A stretch of DNA of 64,000 nt, from positions 9,679,694 through 9,743,693 of the forward strand of contig NC_092200.1 in NCBI RefSeq assembly GCF_043641665.1, read 5' to 3'. A program made the position numbers and the translations under genes. The notes under the pieces are model-generated. The model saw only the letters and a program-made list of their open reading frames with translations, did not search any database and was not told where the DNA came from. Below, piece by piece: positions 1-12,477 of this stretch (position 1 is its first letter; every line of letters starts with the position of its first letter). The stretch comes from Enoplosus armatus (taxonomy: Eukaryota; Chordata; Actinopteri; Centrarchiformes; Enoplosidae).

Positions 1-670
1 CATGATCTTATCATATGTAGTGTCACACTGCTGTGGACACTTCCCTTGACTTTATCTCCTATTTGGCTTTCTTGCCTCATGCTAACAAGTCTACAGCCAT
101 GCTAGCAGTTCTGTGAGGCTGTAATCAGACACAGCGCTGCTGAGCAGATATAATGTTTACCATGTTCTGCATCTGAGTTTTGCGTGTTAGCATGCTAACA
201 TTTGCTAATTAGAACTAAATACAAAGTACAGCTGAGGCTGAGGAAAGTCATTGGTTTATGACCAAATGTGTGCAAAACTCAAGTGTTGGACAAATTAAAA
301 TTCTGATCTAATGATGGTGCTATACCACCACTGCACCACCACGCGTTATTAAAATTCATCCTATGGGGAACACGAATGTCATGGAACAGACATCACAAAA
401 ATCATTACAAGCACAAGTAAAAGTACAAACAGGGTCTTTCTTTTGCGTGTCTTATGGTTAGAGCTTCACTCAGCATGTCAGCTTTCTTTACTGGTGCTGA
501 CACATGGCATCATCAGGTACCAGGTATGTGAGGGTTGTGTGTTTAACCGAGCTTAGGGCCTAACATCCAACCCGCCTTATGGGGCAGAAAAAAAAGAGGC
601 TGAAATTACAGCGGGGGTATGACAATGCTGATAGGCTATAAAACCATGTCATTTAATGCCCCCTCTCTCT
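1..670. other. gene-free flank, no feature seen
   Basis: AT-rich single-copy-looking sequence with no open frame of note and no repeat I recognise. Near its right end the sequence becomes pyrimidine-rich (CCCCTCTCTCTC) and leads directly into a C homopolymer. Nothing here supports a gene. Confidence 0.5.
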
Positions 671-689
671 CCCCCCCCCCCCCCCCCCC
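671..689. repeat. (C)19 homopolymer
   Basis: An uninterrupted run of 19 C follows a short CT-rich lead and ends at AG. On the plus strand this imitates a polypyrimidine tract plus 3' splice site, but no convincing plus-strand exon follows. On the minus strand the run lies just inside the intron of the candidate exon ending at 714. Homopolymers of this length are also length-variable and error-prone in assemblies. Confidence 0.9.
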
Positions 690-713
690 AGCGTGGCTCT
701 CTGGTCTACTCAC

Positions 714-764
714 CATTATGCCAATTCATCACCTGTTCTGAGAAGGCCATGGTACAGATCCAGT
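714..764 (-). CDS. candidate start or internal exon, unknown product
   Basis: On the minus strand an ACCATGG context (ATG at 750-748) opens a 12-codon frame reading MAFSEQVMNWHN, then runs into the donor G|GTGAGT at 714/713, which is close to the vertebrate consensus. An in-frame TGA lies eight codons upstream of the ATG, so the ATG would be the first start if this is a first exon. Alternatively an AG at 766-765 could be an acceptor of an internal exon; its pyrimidine tract is weak. In that reading the exon enters in phase 1 and leaves in phase 1, which is compatible with downstream exons of the unit at 33-37 kb, but 32 kb separates them. I do not recognise the peptide. Chance occurrence of a good donor beside a short open frame is realistic. 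Confidence 0.25.
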
Positions 765-779
765 CTATCAGTCACTCTC

Positions 780-2198
780 TTTAGGATGTGGTTACTATTG
801 TGATGATCAAGGATTTCTGCCATATTAAACACGGAAGTGAGAGCTGAGGCTAAATCTAAACAATGACTTTAGAGAGCTGCTCAAAACAAAACAGCTCTTT
901 CTTACAAAGCGAGTTTGAAAAGCCACGGTAATAACATCACAAATTAAAATATGAAAACACTGATGTAGCAATCATGTAAGATTGTGTCTGCCACTTGAAG
1001 CCAGTTGTTTGATATGTCACTTTTCTAATGACCTCTCGAGAGAGGACCCCGGATTTGCATTTTTGGTTCCTGCTCCTGTAATGGAAAAAAGGTACAGCAG
1101 AGCATATTTCACTGGGCCTGTCAAACCCACTCACGCCCCTCTGCAAAGCACTCAGGAACTTCATTCCATCGCCGCCCGTTCTCACGGCCGCGCTATGAAA
1201 TTGACTATGACAAAATTAGCAAACCTAGACTGTTTGGACACATTCTCAATATAGTGAGTTTCTCTTTTTTTTCAAAATGCAATCAAGCCCTGGAACATCA
1301 AACATGAAGTCTCCTTGAAAGTTGTTCAGTCTCTTTGGTGCAATATCCAGAGCAGCTATAGATTTATGTAATCGCAAGCTTGTTAGGGAGATTTCTCAGG
1401 CCTATTGACAGTGACGTGCACTCGGGTTTGGCAGAGGTGACATCTGGGAAGCACAATTCTGCTGCACCACCACGCAAAAGCAATTAGAGATCTATATTCC
1501 CAGACAGGTCCAGACCTTGTTCTATGGTGGAGGGATACATGTGGTTTAATGTCTTTATTAACATGACATGCATGTCCCTTACACAGTCTTCGAATGACAA
1601 TCAAAGGGTCATCGTGAAAAGGGGGGCAGCAATCAGTTAAATCACGCTATGAGGTCAAGACTGTGTTGACAAGTCAGGACATCACAATGCATTTTCCAAG
1701 TGAACTGTTCTGGGAATAAAAAAAAGTCTAGTAGCAAAACACTACACAGGAATTTCACAAACAAAGTAACTGAAATAACAACAGTTATCAGACAATGTTA
1801 CGGCTGCTGTAAGTTAACGGAGCAGGATGGTTAATTATAAATGGTTCAGTTTCAGTTGGACAAGCTCTGCTCAAACACACCACTTACTCCTCAGCATTAA
1901 ATGAATCTCTACTGGCTAAAGTAATTAGTTCTGTCTATTAATTACTATAATCACCCATTATCATGTTGGCCTTCATTTTAACATGTTTCATGGATGTAAC
2001 AAGCCTGTAGCAAAGCCGTTTCCAGGGGATATTCTCTGTTTGAGTGCTAATTATGTTGTAATTAAAAGGATAAGCCTGGCATTAGTCTATATTTCTTATT
2101 GTCAACAAATCTCATTAAAAAGGCTAAAGCCAACAATGTGTTAGTCCGTCTTGCAATACTTTCAAACTTCCCTACCCTTCCTGTGGCGTTCAGCCTCG
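780..2198. other. gene-free stretch, no feature seen
   Basis: Ordinary AT-rich sequence. Short open frames around 0.94-1.6 kb lack any family resemblance and splice support. A minus-strand GTAAGT at about 1883-1888 follows a short open stretch that could be read as a mini-exon, but its acceptor is weak, so I do not call it. Confidence 0.5.
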
Positions 2199-2650
2199 AG
2201 CCCATTTGTTCCTACTGAAGACATTAATCTTTAAAAACAGGTCACAAATATAATTTAAAAAAAAGGCTCAGTATTTCCTAAAAAAGCTGGACACATGCTT
2301 TTAGAAAAGTAGAGTAGAGTAAATAGGGACTATTTTCAGCTGTGGATTAATACACATTAATACACGGTGACAGGACGGTGTATGTGGGATCACCTCAAAA
2401 TAAACTACAATGCCCCTGTTCATCTTAATGAAGCAACATGTCACCCAGTGCGATGGTGTGGATCACTGATGTGTTTTTAAAAGCTTTTTGACAACAATGG
2501 AGGTCGAAGGCACAGAGGAATAAGCGATATTAGGCTTTGACTACACAGACAATACTTGTTAGGAGGATTGATTCATTGTTTGTTTTGGTCTTTTCACAGG
2601 ATTTGTTCATTAGAAAATAATAGAATATAACCAGCCTTATACTTTAAGAC
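2199..2650 (+). repeat. dispersed repeat, copy A
   Basis: This segment and 7091-7540 share long colinear blocks in the same orientation. Examples are CCATTYGTTCCTACTGAAG at the left end, TAGGGACTATTTTCAG, AAAATAAACTACA, ACAACAATGGAG, CACAGAGGAATA and ACACAGACAATAC. By eye the shared blocks are far too many and ordered to be chance, with small indels between them. The copies are diverged, so the duplication is old. I take them as two members of an interspersed repeat family found in many fish genomes rather than a local duplication, because unrelated sequence separates them. No coding capacity or terminal repeats are evident. Confidence 0.8.
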
Positions 2651-5600
2651 AGAAAAACATTTTTTAGAAAAGCACACAAACCAAACACATTCTTTTACAA
2701 TAGATGAGAAAAATCTGCTATAACATTTAATCACATTAATCTCAGTTTACAATGCAAACTATGTCCACAGCATTGGGTTTAACAGGAACCTTATATGTTG
2801 GCCCTCTGTGAGCTGCGATGAAATAAGGATGGGGTCTGAGGAGATGGAGGTAGAGTGCGGTAAACAAGGCGGCCCTGCTCCCCAGCTGTGAAGGTGACAC
2901 AGGGACGCTACACGCAGAACAAGCCCTTTTGATTAATCACAGGATATTTACTAGCTCAGATCTAATCAGGGACTGCAGGATCACAGGCTACATCATACAC
3001 GGCCCAGGAATTTACACAGCAGAGTTAACCTGTCACCTGCCACTGTCCTCTTCCTTACATCTATAAACAGTGTGTATAGGTCGGCCAGCAGTTACACACC
3101 ACAGGCAGGCGCTCGGCCCCAGAAGTGATTGTTTTATTTCCGCTGAAACAATATAACCTGCAGTCAGATACTCAACACATGTCGTTTGATATAAAACCTT
3201 ATGGCAGAGGGGAGAAAGAGCCATTTATCTCAAGGTGGTCGTGGTAATGGGATACCAGAACGTGAGCAGTTTTCTCACAAAGTAAACTACAGCATTGTGT
3301 GCAGTCGCCTGTCCTGCCAGCATGTAGCAATGGGACTGTAATTTCCTGAGGAGGACATACGAACCAAGGACTAAACCAAGATTATAAGCAAGAGGGGATT
3401 AAGCAATGGTGATCTCTGATGGCTTATAATATGATTTTTATAATCGATTCAGCACTCAGAAGAATGTTAGTTTTCAGAGAGCACAGCTGGCAATTTTAAT
3501 AGAAACAGTTCAGTTTTGGGGATCATTTTACAATTTCTTCTTTCCAATCGTCAAACGGGCATTTTTACGTCTCTCTGTGCAGTTTGAAGGTATACCAAGT
3601 TATCAGATCAATAGTTTAACTCTGTTCATGGATGTCTGGGGGATCAGTCACAGCTCTTCCCCAAGTTACAGAAACAAATGGAGGTTTTAATACTTTGTAA
3701 TGTTTTTTTTTTTAATATTTCATTAAATAGTTGTTGGAGATCAAAAACAGCTCAAAAGAGTGTGAATATTGGACTGACATTCGCCAGGTGGACAAACGCA
3801 ACTCTTAATAAATACTTTACTCTGTTATAATTGGGCAACAGTTTGCTAACACGTTTGCAACTTAAACAGTCACTCAAAGGTTGTCAAAAGGTTCAAAATA
3901 CAGTGTTGCGTTTTCAGTTTGTGGCCAAAAAAATAGTTATTGTTATTTCATAGTAAGTTGCAGCTCTATAAACATGTTAATTACAACATTTTGTTTGGAT
4001 AACCCATTCGTGCATCCTTGAAGACAATAAAACCGACTGTATATTTTATACTTTTGAGAAACGCTATGATTGCCTCCATCAGCATCCAGTAATTCATCTT
4101 ATGAATAGATTGGGAGGCACAATACAACTTCATGCAGAGGCATAAAAATCCCAATTTAATATGTAGAAAAAAAGCTAAATTCCTTCAAACACAACTGTGT
4201 AATGGATGACTGGTAGGGTTTCTGTAGCCAACATATACACAATAATTATACATATTTGTAAAAAAGCATTTGCCTGAAACTGCATGAAATCGATAAAGAC
4301 ATAACCTTCATTGTGACCTGTGAGCTGTCTTTTGTTGTTAGCACGTCCACAGGAAGGGGCAGAGTGCCGCAGCCTTTCTGTGTTTATGAGGGGGTCGGGA
4401 TAAAGTGTGGACTGTGCTATTGTGTCGCCTGTAAAATGTCACTCCACAGGGGGTTTGTCTCAGTTCAAACAGGTTTAAAGAAAACCCTGACAACACACAC
4501 ACAGGAAATTCCCAAAGAATGTTAAAAGGATGATATATGAGGCCCATACAAGAAGAATGCATCTATACTTTGCTTCTCTGATTGTTTTAAATTGCTTTTG
4601 TCCCTCATCCATACAAATGTGATGAAGCCCTCAACAACGATTTGAGACAAAACACTTTTGTTTGTGTTGAATCACAAGTGATCTGGGGTCTTTAAGCAAT
4701 AGATCCCTTAGCGCTACTGAGCCGGATCTCTGCCGCATGAGCCCTGGACAAATAGTTAGTCTATTAGATGAGAGCGTTTTTGTCAGTCTCCTCTTCTCCC
4801 AGATATTTCCTCAGTGAGGAGTCACATTAGACGCCAGGAGGAAGAGTAATTTCTGTGTCACATCCCTTTAGCCCGACCTCGCTGACAATCACCAAGAAGA
4901 GGGCGTTCTCACTAAAAATTAATCACATTTGCCTTTTTAATGGCATCCCTCAACCCCCTGCCAAGAATTCACAATCATCTTCCTGCTATTGTGTTGCTCC
5001 TGCAGCTTGGTATCTCTGGCGGTGACAAAGTGATTTCAAGGAGTGTATCAATACTTACATCACCCCTCTGGCCCTCACTCTTCAGTGTTGACACTGCAGC
5101 ACTCGGAGCCAGGCCGAACTGGCAGAAGGCCATCCACTTTAGGGATGTACAGACAGAGATACGCAGCGCAGGATTTAAGACTCAAATACATCATGTTTCT
5201 CGATAATAAATTGTTAAAGAAGTGTATTTACCATGTTGGGCTTCCAGAGAGAAAAGATCAGGGTTTTCAGGTCCCACTGCTGTAGGTCAATGACATTTTC
5301 ACTGTGTTTCATCTACAACAAAGAAGTGAAGCAAGATAGTAAATGTGACGCTAGATGCTGTTATTTGTCCTGTAGTTAGGGGTCATATGACAATATATAC
5401 CATGAGATGGTATAAATTTGAACTGTTTTTACTGCGGTAGCGCTTCCTTTTAATATTTTTAAAAGGCCAGTGTGGGCAATATTAGAATTTAGTATAGTTT
5501 AATATGACGCTCATCTGGTTATTTTATCCATAAATAGTTGATTTTCCAGTAAGGTTACTATATCTGCATATATACACACTGTATATCAATAACATGATAC

Positions 5601-6180
5601 ATTAGATTTATTCATGTCACACACTCCTAGTTCCAAGATTTTAGTGATGGCTTCATGCAAAACCACACTTTAAAAGCAGTTATTATACACAAAGCTTGAA
5701 CATTACATGGGATTAGTAAGTGTTATCAGTAAAATACAGATCCACGACATTATTTCACTTAAAACAATTAGACTCTAACATGATTTATCTGATGAGAAGA
5801 TCTTGGACTGTCTCTCAGTAAAGACAGAAACGGTTTCTGTTGCCATCAAATATTCAGACAGACTTGTAATTCCTTGTGAGTGAGAAGCCCTGTAAAAATG
5901 ACTGGGATACAAAACACTTGTGGTAAAACAATGTTCTGAGGACATTCTGTCAGATTCCTCTCTTTTTTACAGATTTCATCACTGAGCTGCTGTGGCGTAA
6001 ATGCTTTAAAACACTTTGACATAACATGCGTCCAGAGACCCGCTGCTTCTGAATAATGAATCTACAGTATGTTCTGAACAGCTGTCTTCTTGCAAGAAGT
6101 TTTTTTTTTTTTAAGGCTTTTGGTCGCATCTCTCAAGTCCTTTTTAAGAAACCAGCATAATTTGAGATAATTCACCTGGT
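2651..6180. other. gene-free stretch, mostly unique AT-rich DNA
   Basis: No gene is supported. Open frames at 4.3-4.6 and 4.9-5.3 kb are short, overlap in several frames and have no recognisable domains. At about 5229-5250 the minus strand shows a good pyrimidine tract (CTTTTCTCTCTGGAAG) only nine bases before ATG|GTAAAT, too short for a credible exon. A T13 run lies at 6100-6112. Confidence 0.5.
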
Positions 6181-6545
6181 TCTCGTTACAACAATTGACC
6201 AATCAGTGGAGCTTTACCTCGCAATAAACCACCGTGATTGGCCAAGAAGCAGAGACGCCAGCATCCTCCATTCTTGCTGCCCCCGCTCTTCATATTTAAT
6301 TCAGAGGTTGTGTATTTCTTTATGATTGCAACATCTGTTTGCTCCCAGTGCCAGCTCCCTCTGTCAGCCACCCTCTGTTCAATAATTCCTGTCCTGACCC
6401 CGAAGAGCCCCTGACATCACAGCACCGGCTGCTGCTCAAACTTCACCGGGACCAGACACAAAGGGACAGGTGCCTGCTACCAAATCACCTGGCTTATAAA
6501 CCTGCATCATCTAGATCAGTGGTTTGGTTGTTGCTGGGATAAGCC
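6180..6545. promoter_or_regulatory. candidate regulatory segment with facing CCAAT boxes
   Basis: The segment is less AT-rich than its surroundings. It carries CCAATCA at 6199-6205 and its exact inverse TGATTGG at 6235-6241, that is, two CCAAT boxes facing each other 29 bp apart. CCAAT boxes are the binding site of NF-Y, and paired sites are typical of promoters and some enhancers. A GC-rich stretch with CACCGGGACC-like motifs follows. No start codon with splice support or CpG island accompanies it, so whether it is a promoter, an enhancer or coincidence is open. Confidence 0.3.
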
Positions 6546-6598
6546 AAGTGATCTTTTTCCATCTTCATGAAAAAACACCAGGGACATGGATAGGGTCG

Positions 6599-6613
6599 TA
6601 TATATATATATAT
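6599..6613. repeat. short (TA)n microsatellite
   Basis: About seven TA units in a row, flanked by non-repetitive sequence. Confidence 0.85.
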
Positions 6614-7090
6614 TACAAGAATCAAGAAGAAATCGTATCATCATTTTAATTTTTTTCATTCAGCAGAAGATTCAAATTTCCCCTGACAACAGTTGACAGC
6701 GACATGTCATTTGTTTGAATGTCTGTACAGAGGGTGGACAAAATAATGTTAACATCTCATGGAAATTGACTTTAATTGAAACTCTGAAACAAACAATTAC
6801 AAACCCAACTATAATCAATTAGCAGAATTTGACAGCTAAGAGGTCTGGCAATTTTCAAACTGTAGGGGTATTTAAAAAAAAAGAAATGTATTATTATATT
6901 GTTGTGGAGGACATCATGGCAGATATGCAGAAATCGTATGAGACTAATGTGACCTACTTTTGTAGCAGTACTTGCTATTGTGATTTTGTTATTTTGGTCC
7001 TTTTAAGTCTAAAGTCAATCCCAAAACTGCGTCAGTCCCTCTCTGTATACATTTGACTTGCCAACCCCCTGTCTCTGACTCTCTGCCCCA

Positions 7091-7540
7091 AGCCCATTCG
7101 TTCCTACTGAAGATGTTAATCTTCAAAAACTGGCCACAAATAAATAGATTAATAAAAAAAAACAACCAAAAAAAACAGTTTCCTTAAACAGCTGGGCACT
7201 GTACTTTTTAGCAAACATTACTCAAACACGAGGAAACAGTGCAGTTGTTAGGGACTATTTTCAGGTTATACACATTTGGTGGGCTAGTGAGTATTTCTAA
7301 AATAAACTACAGTACAGTGTATGTTCATCATAATGAAGGTCACTCAGTGCATCAGTGTAGCTCATTTATTTGTTTTTAATAGTTTATGGACAACAATGGA
7401 GCTCTATTGCACAGAGGAATAGGCAATATCAGGCTTTGGATACACAGACAATACCGGTTAGTCAGATCACTTCATTGTTGGTTTTGTTTTTTGTTTATAT
7501 TAACAATAATAATAAAGACATTACCAGCCTTACCATTTTT
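7091..7540 (+). repeat. dispersed repeat, copy B
   Basis: Second copy of the family described at 2199-2650, same orientation, about 4.9 kb away. It keeps AGCCCATTCGTTCCTACTG at its left end and ACCAGCCTTA near its right end, and contains short A-rich insertions relative to copy A. A 150-codon open frame begins inside this copy and extends to 7838, but it starts in repeat sequence, has no recognisable motif and is best seen as accidental. Confidence 0.8.
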
Positions 7541-9930
7541 GATTATCAATATTTGTATAACTTGGCTAAAACTTCTATACCATGTTGAGGCACTGCGGCA
7601 GGTTTACTTACATCAGGTTTACAGCGTGTCAACACTTATGAATGATCAAAGCATTTTGTCTGGTTTTCTCAGCGTGATCCTCGTTGTCAGAGGCATTGAA
7701 GGTGGCGGGGTCCATAAACAGATGCTACCCACTGACCTTAGAAAACATGGCGGAGGGGCCAGATGTTTGGATGACCTCACAACCTTGGGACCAGCTGATG
7801 TGGCAGTGATGGAGATGGGTACTGGCAGAAGAAACTGATCTAGTGGCATCAAAGGTTCCCATTTTCCCACTTTTTTCTGAGTTGGTCTTAACCCCCCAAA
7901 CTGGGCAATCCTGGAAGGCAGGGAAAAATGGAGGACAGGCGAAGAGAAATATGTAAACACAGAAGAGAAAGAGACAGAGGGAGAGAGGGAGGGAGGACTG
8001 GTCAGTGGTGCTGACGGTTGTCACAGATGTTGAGTTCAGCACAAAACTCTGCCAGAAGCCATCATGTCAAGGCTAAGTTAGCTGAATGAACAAGAACAAC
8101 TCCAGGCCCTGCCACTTTAAATCTCACTCAAAATTCAACAGCTGTTTCTTGAACGAATGCAGATGCAAAATAATGATAATAATGCCTACTTACAGCTCCT
8201 GCTTAGAAGTAAACAATCCTTCTTGACCACACCCTGTACACATGGTGTCTCATTAGCTCTGCATTGCTGTAGCTCTTTTGGAGATTTAATTTTAGAGGCA
8301 GCCAGTGTTTTTGGCAGGCATTGTCAGAGGAGAAAAACTGTTTGAAAAGAGTTTTTGTGATCTAACAGTATTCTCAGAGAGCTAACAATTAATGCTTTTA
8401 ATCTTTAATCAATCTTTTTCCCCGTTATCAAAGCCATAACACAACCAACCAGTGACTTGTCAGAAACAAGCAAAGCATCTTTGTAATATATATATCTACA
8501 GTGTTGCTTCAACATCATTTCTCCTCAAATCAACGCCTGCGCTTGTCTATTCTGGCATCTGAAATTCTTAACATTTTGACTGGGTGCATCTTGGCTCCAA
8601 GCATCTTCACTCAGCTCAGAGAATGTCTTTGTGCCAAGGCCACAGCCTGTGGCGGTTTTCCTAGTGACAGATGAGCATGTCAACATGTTTGTGTGTGCGT
8701 GTGTGTGGTGAAACAATAGGCCTCATAAGCTGTGAACTGTGCTGTTATGGACAGAACTGCCAGGTTCTCCAGTAACCAGTACACTGACATATTGATCAGA
8801 CATAGTAACATGCATTAAACTCAGTAAATATTAACACTAAATAAAAGCAGATGCACATATGCATGTGGGCACACAGACACACAGAATTAGTGTAGGGACT
8901 TCTGAAATGCTGCTTTTTTTTAAATGACTTTGGTACACAGTACTTGGCCTCACACAGATGGACTGATAACGCTCACTTGTTATAATTGCTTGCTGAAAAA
9001 CAGTTACATAAACATTGCGACAATTTGTATATCCCAAGACTCATGAGCAAATATACAAGCGAGAATATCCTCATTTGTCCCAAGAAGAATCTCCCTAAAT
9101 TATAACAGCATAAACCAAGAAAACAATAAATGGTGGGCTGCACCAAAAGAGAACTGCGACATGTGGATCTAAATCTGTCCGTCCTGTCTCCAGGCCTGTT
9201 GGCAAAGGGCAGCTCAGCTGTAGCAGGCAGATTGTGTGAACAGCGGACTACGAACATCTCTCCACAGGCCATACCAAGGTGTCTAATCCAGGAAACTCTG
9301 TGAACATACACCCTGTGGGCTCCCACAGTGCACTGCAGCCTCCATCCCAGTACACACTGCAACAAATATTCCATGTCAACAAGCCAGTTTGGCTATTGTT
9401 GAGTCGTAAAAACTTAAATTCTTAAAATACCTAAACAATATGTTAATAGGGTAAGATTACTTAATGCGTTTCCTATAGAAATCAGTGTGTTTCAACACTT
9501 TTTGAAGGCTGAATCTGAGACCACATGACTTGTCAAGATGGGTGATTTTGCAGTAAAACAAAGAAATAGCTTGAGTGCATAGTACCGAAGTGAAGTATAT
9601 CGGAGCACCAGACATCACTTCAGCACGAGACATGTGACATTTATACCATTGTGAATTTTCACTGCCTTTATCCATGTAGATCCCCCCCAAAAATATATAA
9701 GCCTCAAGATTGGTTTGCTTTGTTCTTTAGTAAAACTTGTAATTAGTATTCCAGTATTAGCAAATAATAAGCAAAATTCAAAGCAGCGATTACTAATGAT
9801 AAGTGTTCACATCTTTTATCTTTCAGATGATTTCTGTACATCCACTAGATAAGTGTAAGCTTGTGATATTTTTGGGCAGATTTATATTAAAAAAAAATCC
9901 ACAGATATAAATTTATAGATAATTAATTTA
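7541..9930. other. gene-free stretch, overlapping chance frames
   Basis: Several overlapping open frames on both strands at 7.6-8.0 kb and 9.0-9.4 kb occupy the same bases and none shows a domain, signal peptide or splice support. Two minus-strand GTAAGT donors (near 7610 and 8190) are isolated. No repeat was recognised. Confidence 0.45.
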
Positions 9931-9947
9931 CACTTTTCGGCACTTTA

Positions 9948-9996
9948 CCTGAAGAAATATTGCCAGATCGCCTACGAGTGCGTCTGCTGTCCAGCA
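9948..9996 (-). CDS. possible 49-nt internal exon, unknown product
   Basis: On the minus strand an AG ends at 9997 and a donor CAG|GTAAAG begins at 9947. The 49 bases between them are open in two frames; one reads VLDSRRTRRRSGNISS, a basic run with serines. The upstream pyrimidine tract is poor. Just beyond, at about 10018-10035, CACCC and GGGTG flank a CRE-like ACGTCA core. The segment might therefore be a regulatory site rather than an exon. No family is recognised, and confidence is low. Confidence 0.12.
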
Positions 9997-9999
9997 CCT

Positions 10000-12228
10000 G
10001 TCATATCAGCTGAGTGTCACCCACGTCACAGGGTGTCGCAAAATGACAGCTTCCAATGTCTGCAAAGATGAAGCCTCGGGAGGGGAAAAAAAAAACGGGA
10101 CAGATCGAAATTTCATACTCCCAAGTATATCAAAGTGACTCCTGTCAGCATTGCATCAAAGCGGAGGAACAGGAACTGTTCATTTTTACAGCTGAGAGTT
10201 GGACTGTGGAGGGAGTTTTCTGGGGAAACAGGGTGAGAAGGTGAGCACCGCAAATTACGTTGGGTGGCTTACAGGAACAAATGATGACAATGAAAAGCAC
10301 CTTGTCAAACATCGCCCATTTGGATTTATGACAGCAGTCAAAATAAGACTGTGACAGAGGGTGAGGCTGAAGGGAGACTTTTCAGACAAAGATTAGAATC
10401 TGAGTGCTTTACAGAGATCTAGTTTCTTTACGTCAAAGGCAACAACGTCCATGTGAATCTCATGTGACACTGAGTCTACTGTTAGCAGTGTTGTCTGTAT
10501 GGTGCAACACAGTGGTAACCTGTGATTTCATCTTACATCTTTTGGGGAAATCTAATTCATCGTTTGCTTTTTTTTGCTGGATGTAGCCACTGGTACACTG
10601 GTAGAATATTAAAGAAGAAAGAAGCAATTTTATTAATAAAATAATTGAAAATTGAATGATGACCATTTTTGTGGTAAAGAAAACAAGTACGGCAAGGAAA
10701 AACATTATCAGAGCATAACACAAAACAACATCGACAGTTACCATGGGGCAAGCCTTTTTACCTAAGCAATCTGTATAAAAAAGTGTGTGCATGTCTTTGC
10801 TTGTATAGGCCTATAGTGTTACGAGATACAGAGATTCGACTTGTGCAGCGATGACAAATATTAGGAGGCCTGAGGCTAAAAGAATCCAAGGCAACCAAAA
10901 TCTGTTTTTGTCCCAGGGCCAAACCCTGCACTGCACTGTGGGCCACTTCTGATTTCAGCACTAGCTGGTGTAACGCAACCAGCCATGCATTAGCATTGGC
11001 CCTCCAGTTAGAGCAGGCTCTTAGGATCCTGTCACCCAAACTTATCATATACTCTCACACACGGCCAGACACACACAGGCAAACAGGGGAAAAAAGCAGC
11101 TTGTTTGCGGCAGCAAATGCACAGACCTCTATCGGGTAAATAGATCTTTCTATCTCAGTTTCCTATTGTCTCTGAGGTGCACAAATACATTAATGCTACT
11201 CACTCACACAGGGATCATAATTCAACATTGTTCAGACAACTGAAACCTCTCCAGAATCTCCACTGGTCAAACACACACAGTGGCTGTTAACACCGGCAGA
11301 CGTCCCTCTACACAACATAAAAGACTGAATCTCCCCGTTAAAGCAGCCGGCCCATCTCTCTCACCACTTAGAGGGGGGCCCGAGCTAGCATACAAAGTTC
11401 AACAACTGTGAAGAAGGAACTATTAAAGAGGACACACAAAGCAGTGACCTTGACTGACAAGTGCTCTTCATTCTGGCCATAAACAGCAGTGGGGCCTGAT
11501 AAGTGTTCATCGGTGCGGGGAGTAATGACCTATCCGTCAGCAGCGGTTGGGCTGTGTGAGGTAGTATAAATGGAACATACATAATGTACAGCAATAATAC
11601 CAGCACGCTCACAGCCTAATGTATTATCATTATTCTTGGGGACCAGGGTTTTTCCCCCCTCCCCTAACCCTGTGTAGTGTGCCTCAGCACGGCGGGTAAA
11701 TGCCTTCCGGCCACGATAATTTCATTCTAATCTTTGTTCCATATTATAATTTTCATGGTCAGAAATACACCAGGAAGCAATGCCACGTTTCTATCAAGGG
11801 CTAAACAGAACACAGGCCATAACTGGAGGTTTTATGAGACTGTATAACCCCCGTTCTTAGAGCACCAGTCAATTTATGATAAGAATGGAGAAAGCTGTAA
11901 ATTTATGTGTGATGGCCCATCTTAAACAACATCATTATGGCCGAACCAGCCTCTGATAGGGCTGCTGTATCCATACTAGACACTCATGTTTAAATAGGAT
12001 ATCAGAAAATTCAATATTCATAACATTATCAAATTTTACTACAAAATTAAACCAAGTTTGTGAAAAAAAAGATACCTAGCATCTATGTAAAAACCTTCAA
12101 CCCAAAACAAATTATTCAAATGATCTAGTTAATAACTGAACACAGAACTTACATAGATCATATTTGTTGTAATATATACTGCATGAATCACGAGCTACAA
12201 GCTCATTGTGTTTGAATGTCATTAGTAA
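10000..12228. other. gene-free stretch
   Basis: AT-rich, no recognised repeat. A 62-codon plus-strand frame (10056-10244) ends at AAG|GTGAGC, a passable donor, but it includes an A10 run and has no recognisable motif, so it is not called. Otherwise nothing notable. Confidence 0.45.
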
Positions 12229-12243
12229 GGGGGGGGGGGGGGG
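12229..12243. repeat. (G)15 homopolymer
   Basis: Fifteen consecutive G followed by CTGGGGAG. Such runs can form guanine quadruplexes and are unstable in length. Confidence 0.9.
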
Positions 12244-12477
12244 CTGGGGAGTTAAAACACAGGCGGACAGTCCCCATGTGACAACACTTGACTCACGTCT
12301 GACTCTGAGATAAATAGCCAGCAGTTTGTGCACCATGTCTGTCTTCACTTCAAGCTGGACAAGACATCAACAGTATCAGCCTTACACAGTATGAACCAGG
12401 CAGGTAAGATCTCAAGTGGATCTTTAGAGGGAATGTACAATCTCACTTTTTCTTCCCAAATATTGATTCCTATACCC

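Noticed and set aside
6070..6100. Sequence with a CTACAGTATG phrase recalling miR-101-like seeds
   Set aside because: Does not match the mature sequence and the flanks do not fold into a hairpin by eye.
7386..7838. 150-codon plus-strand frame
   Set aside because: Begins inside a dispersed repeat copy and has no recognised content.
10056..10244. 62-codon plus frame ending at AAG|GTGAGC
   Set aside because: Contains an A10 run in the coding part, no family resemblance, no downstream partner exon.
12306..12410. Plus-strand CACCATG with a 19-codon frame and a CAG|GTAAGA donor after it
   Set aside because: The frame stops before the donor and a second short ATG frame would be needed; no promoter support. 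Probably chance.
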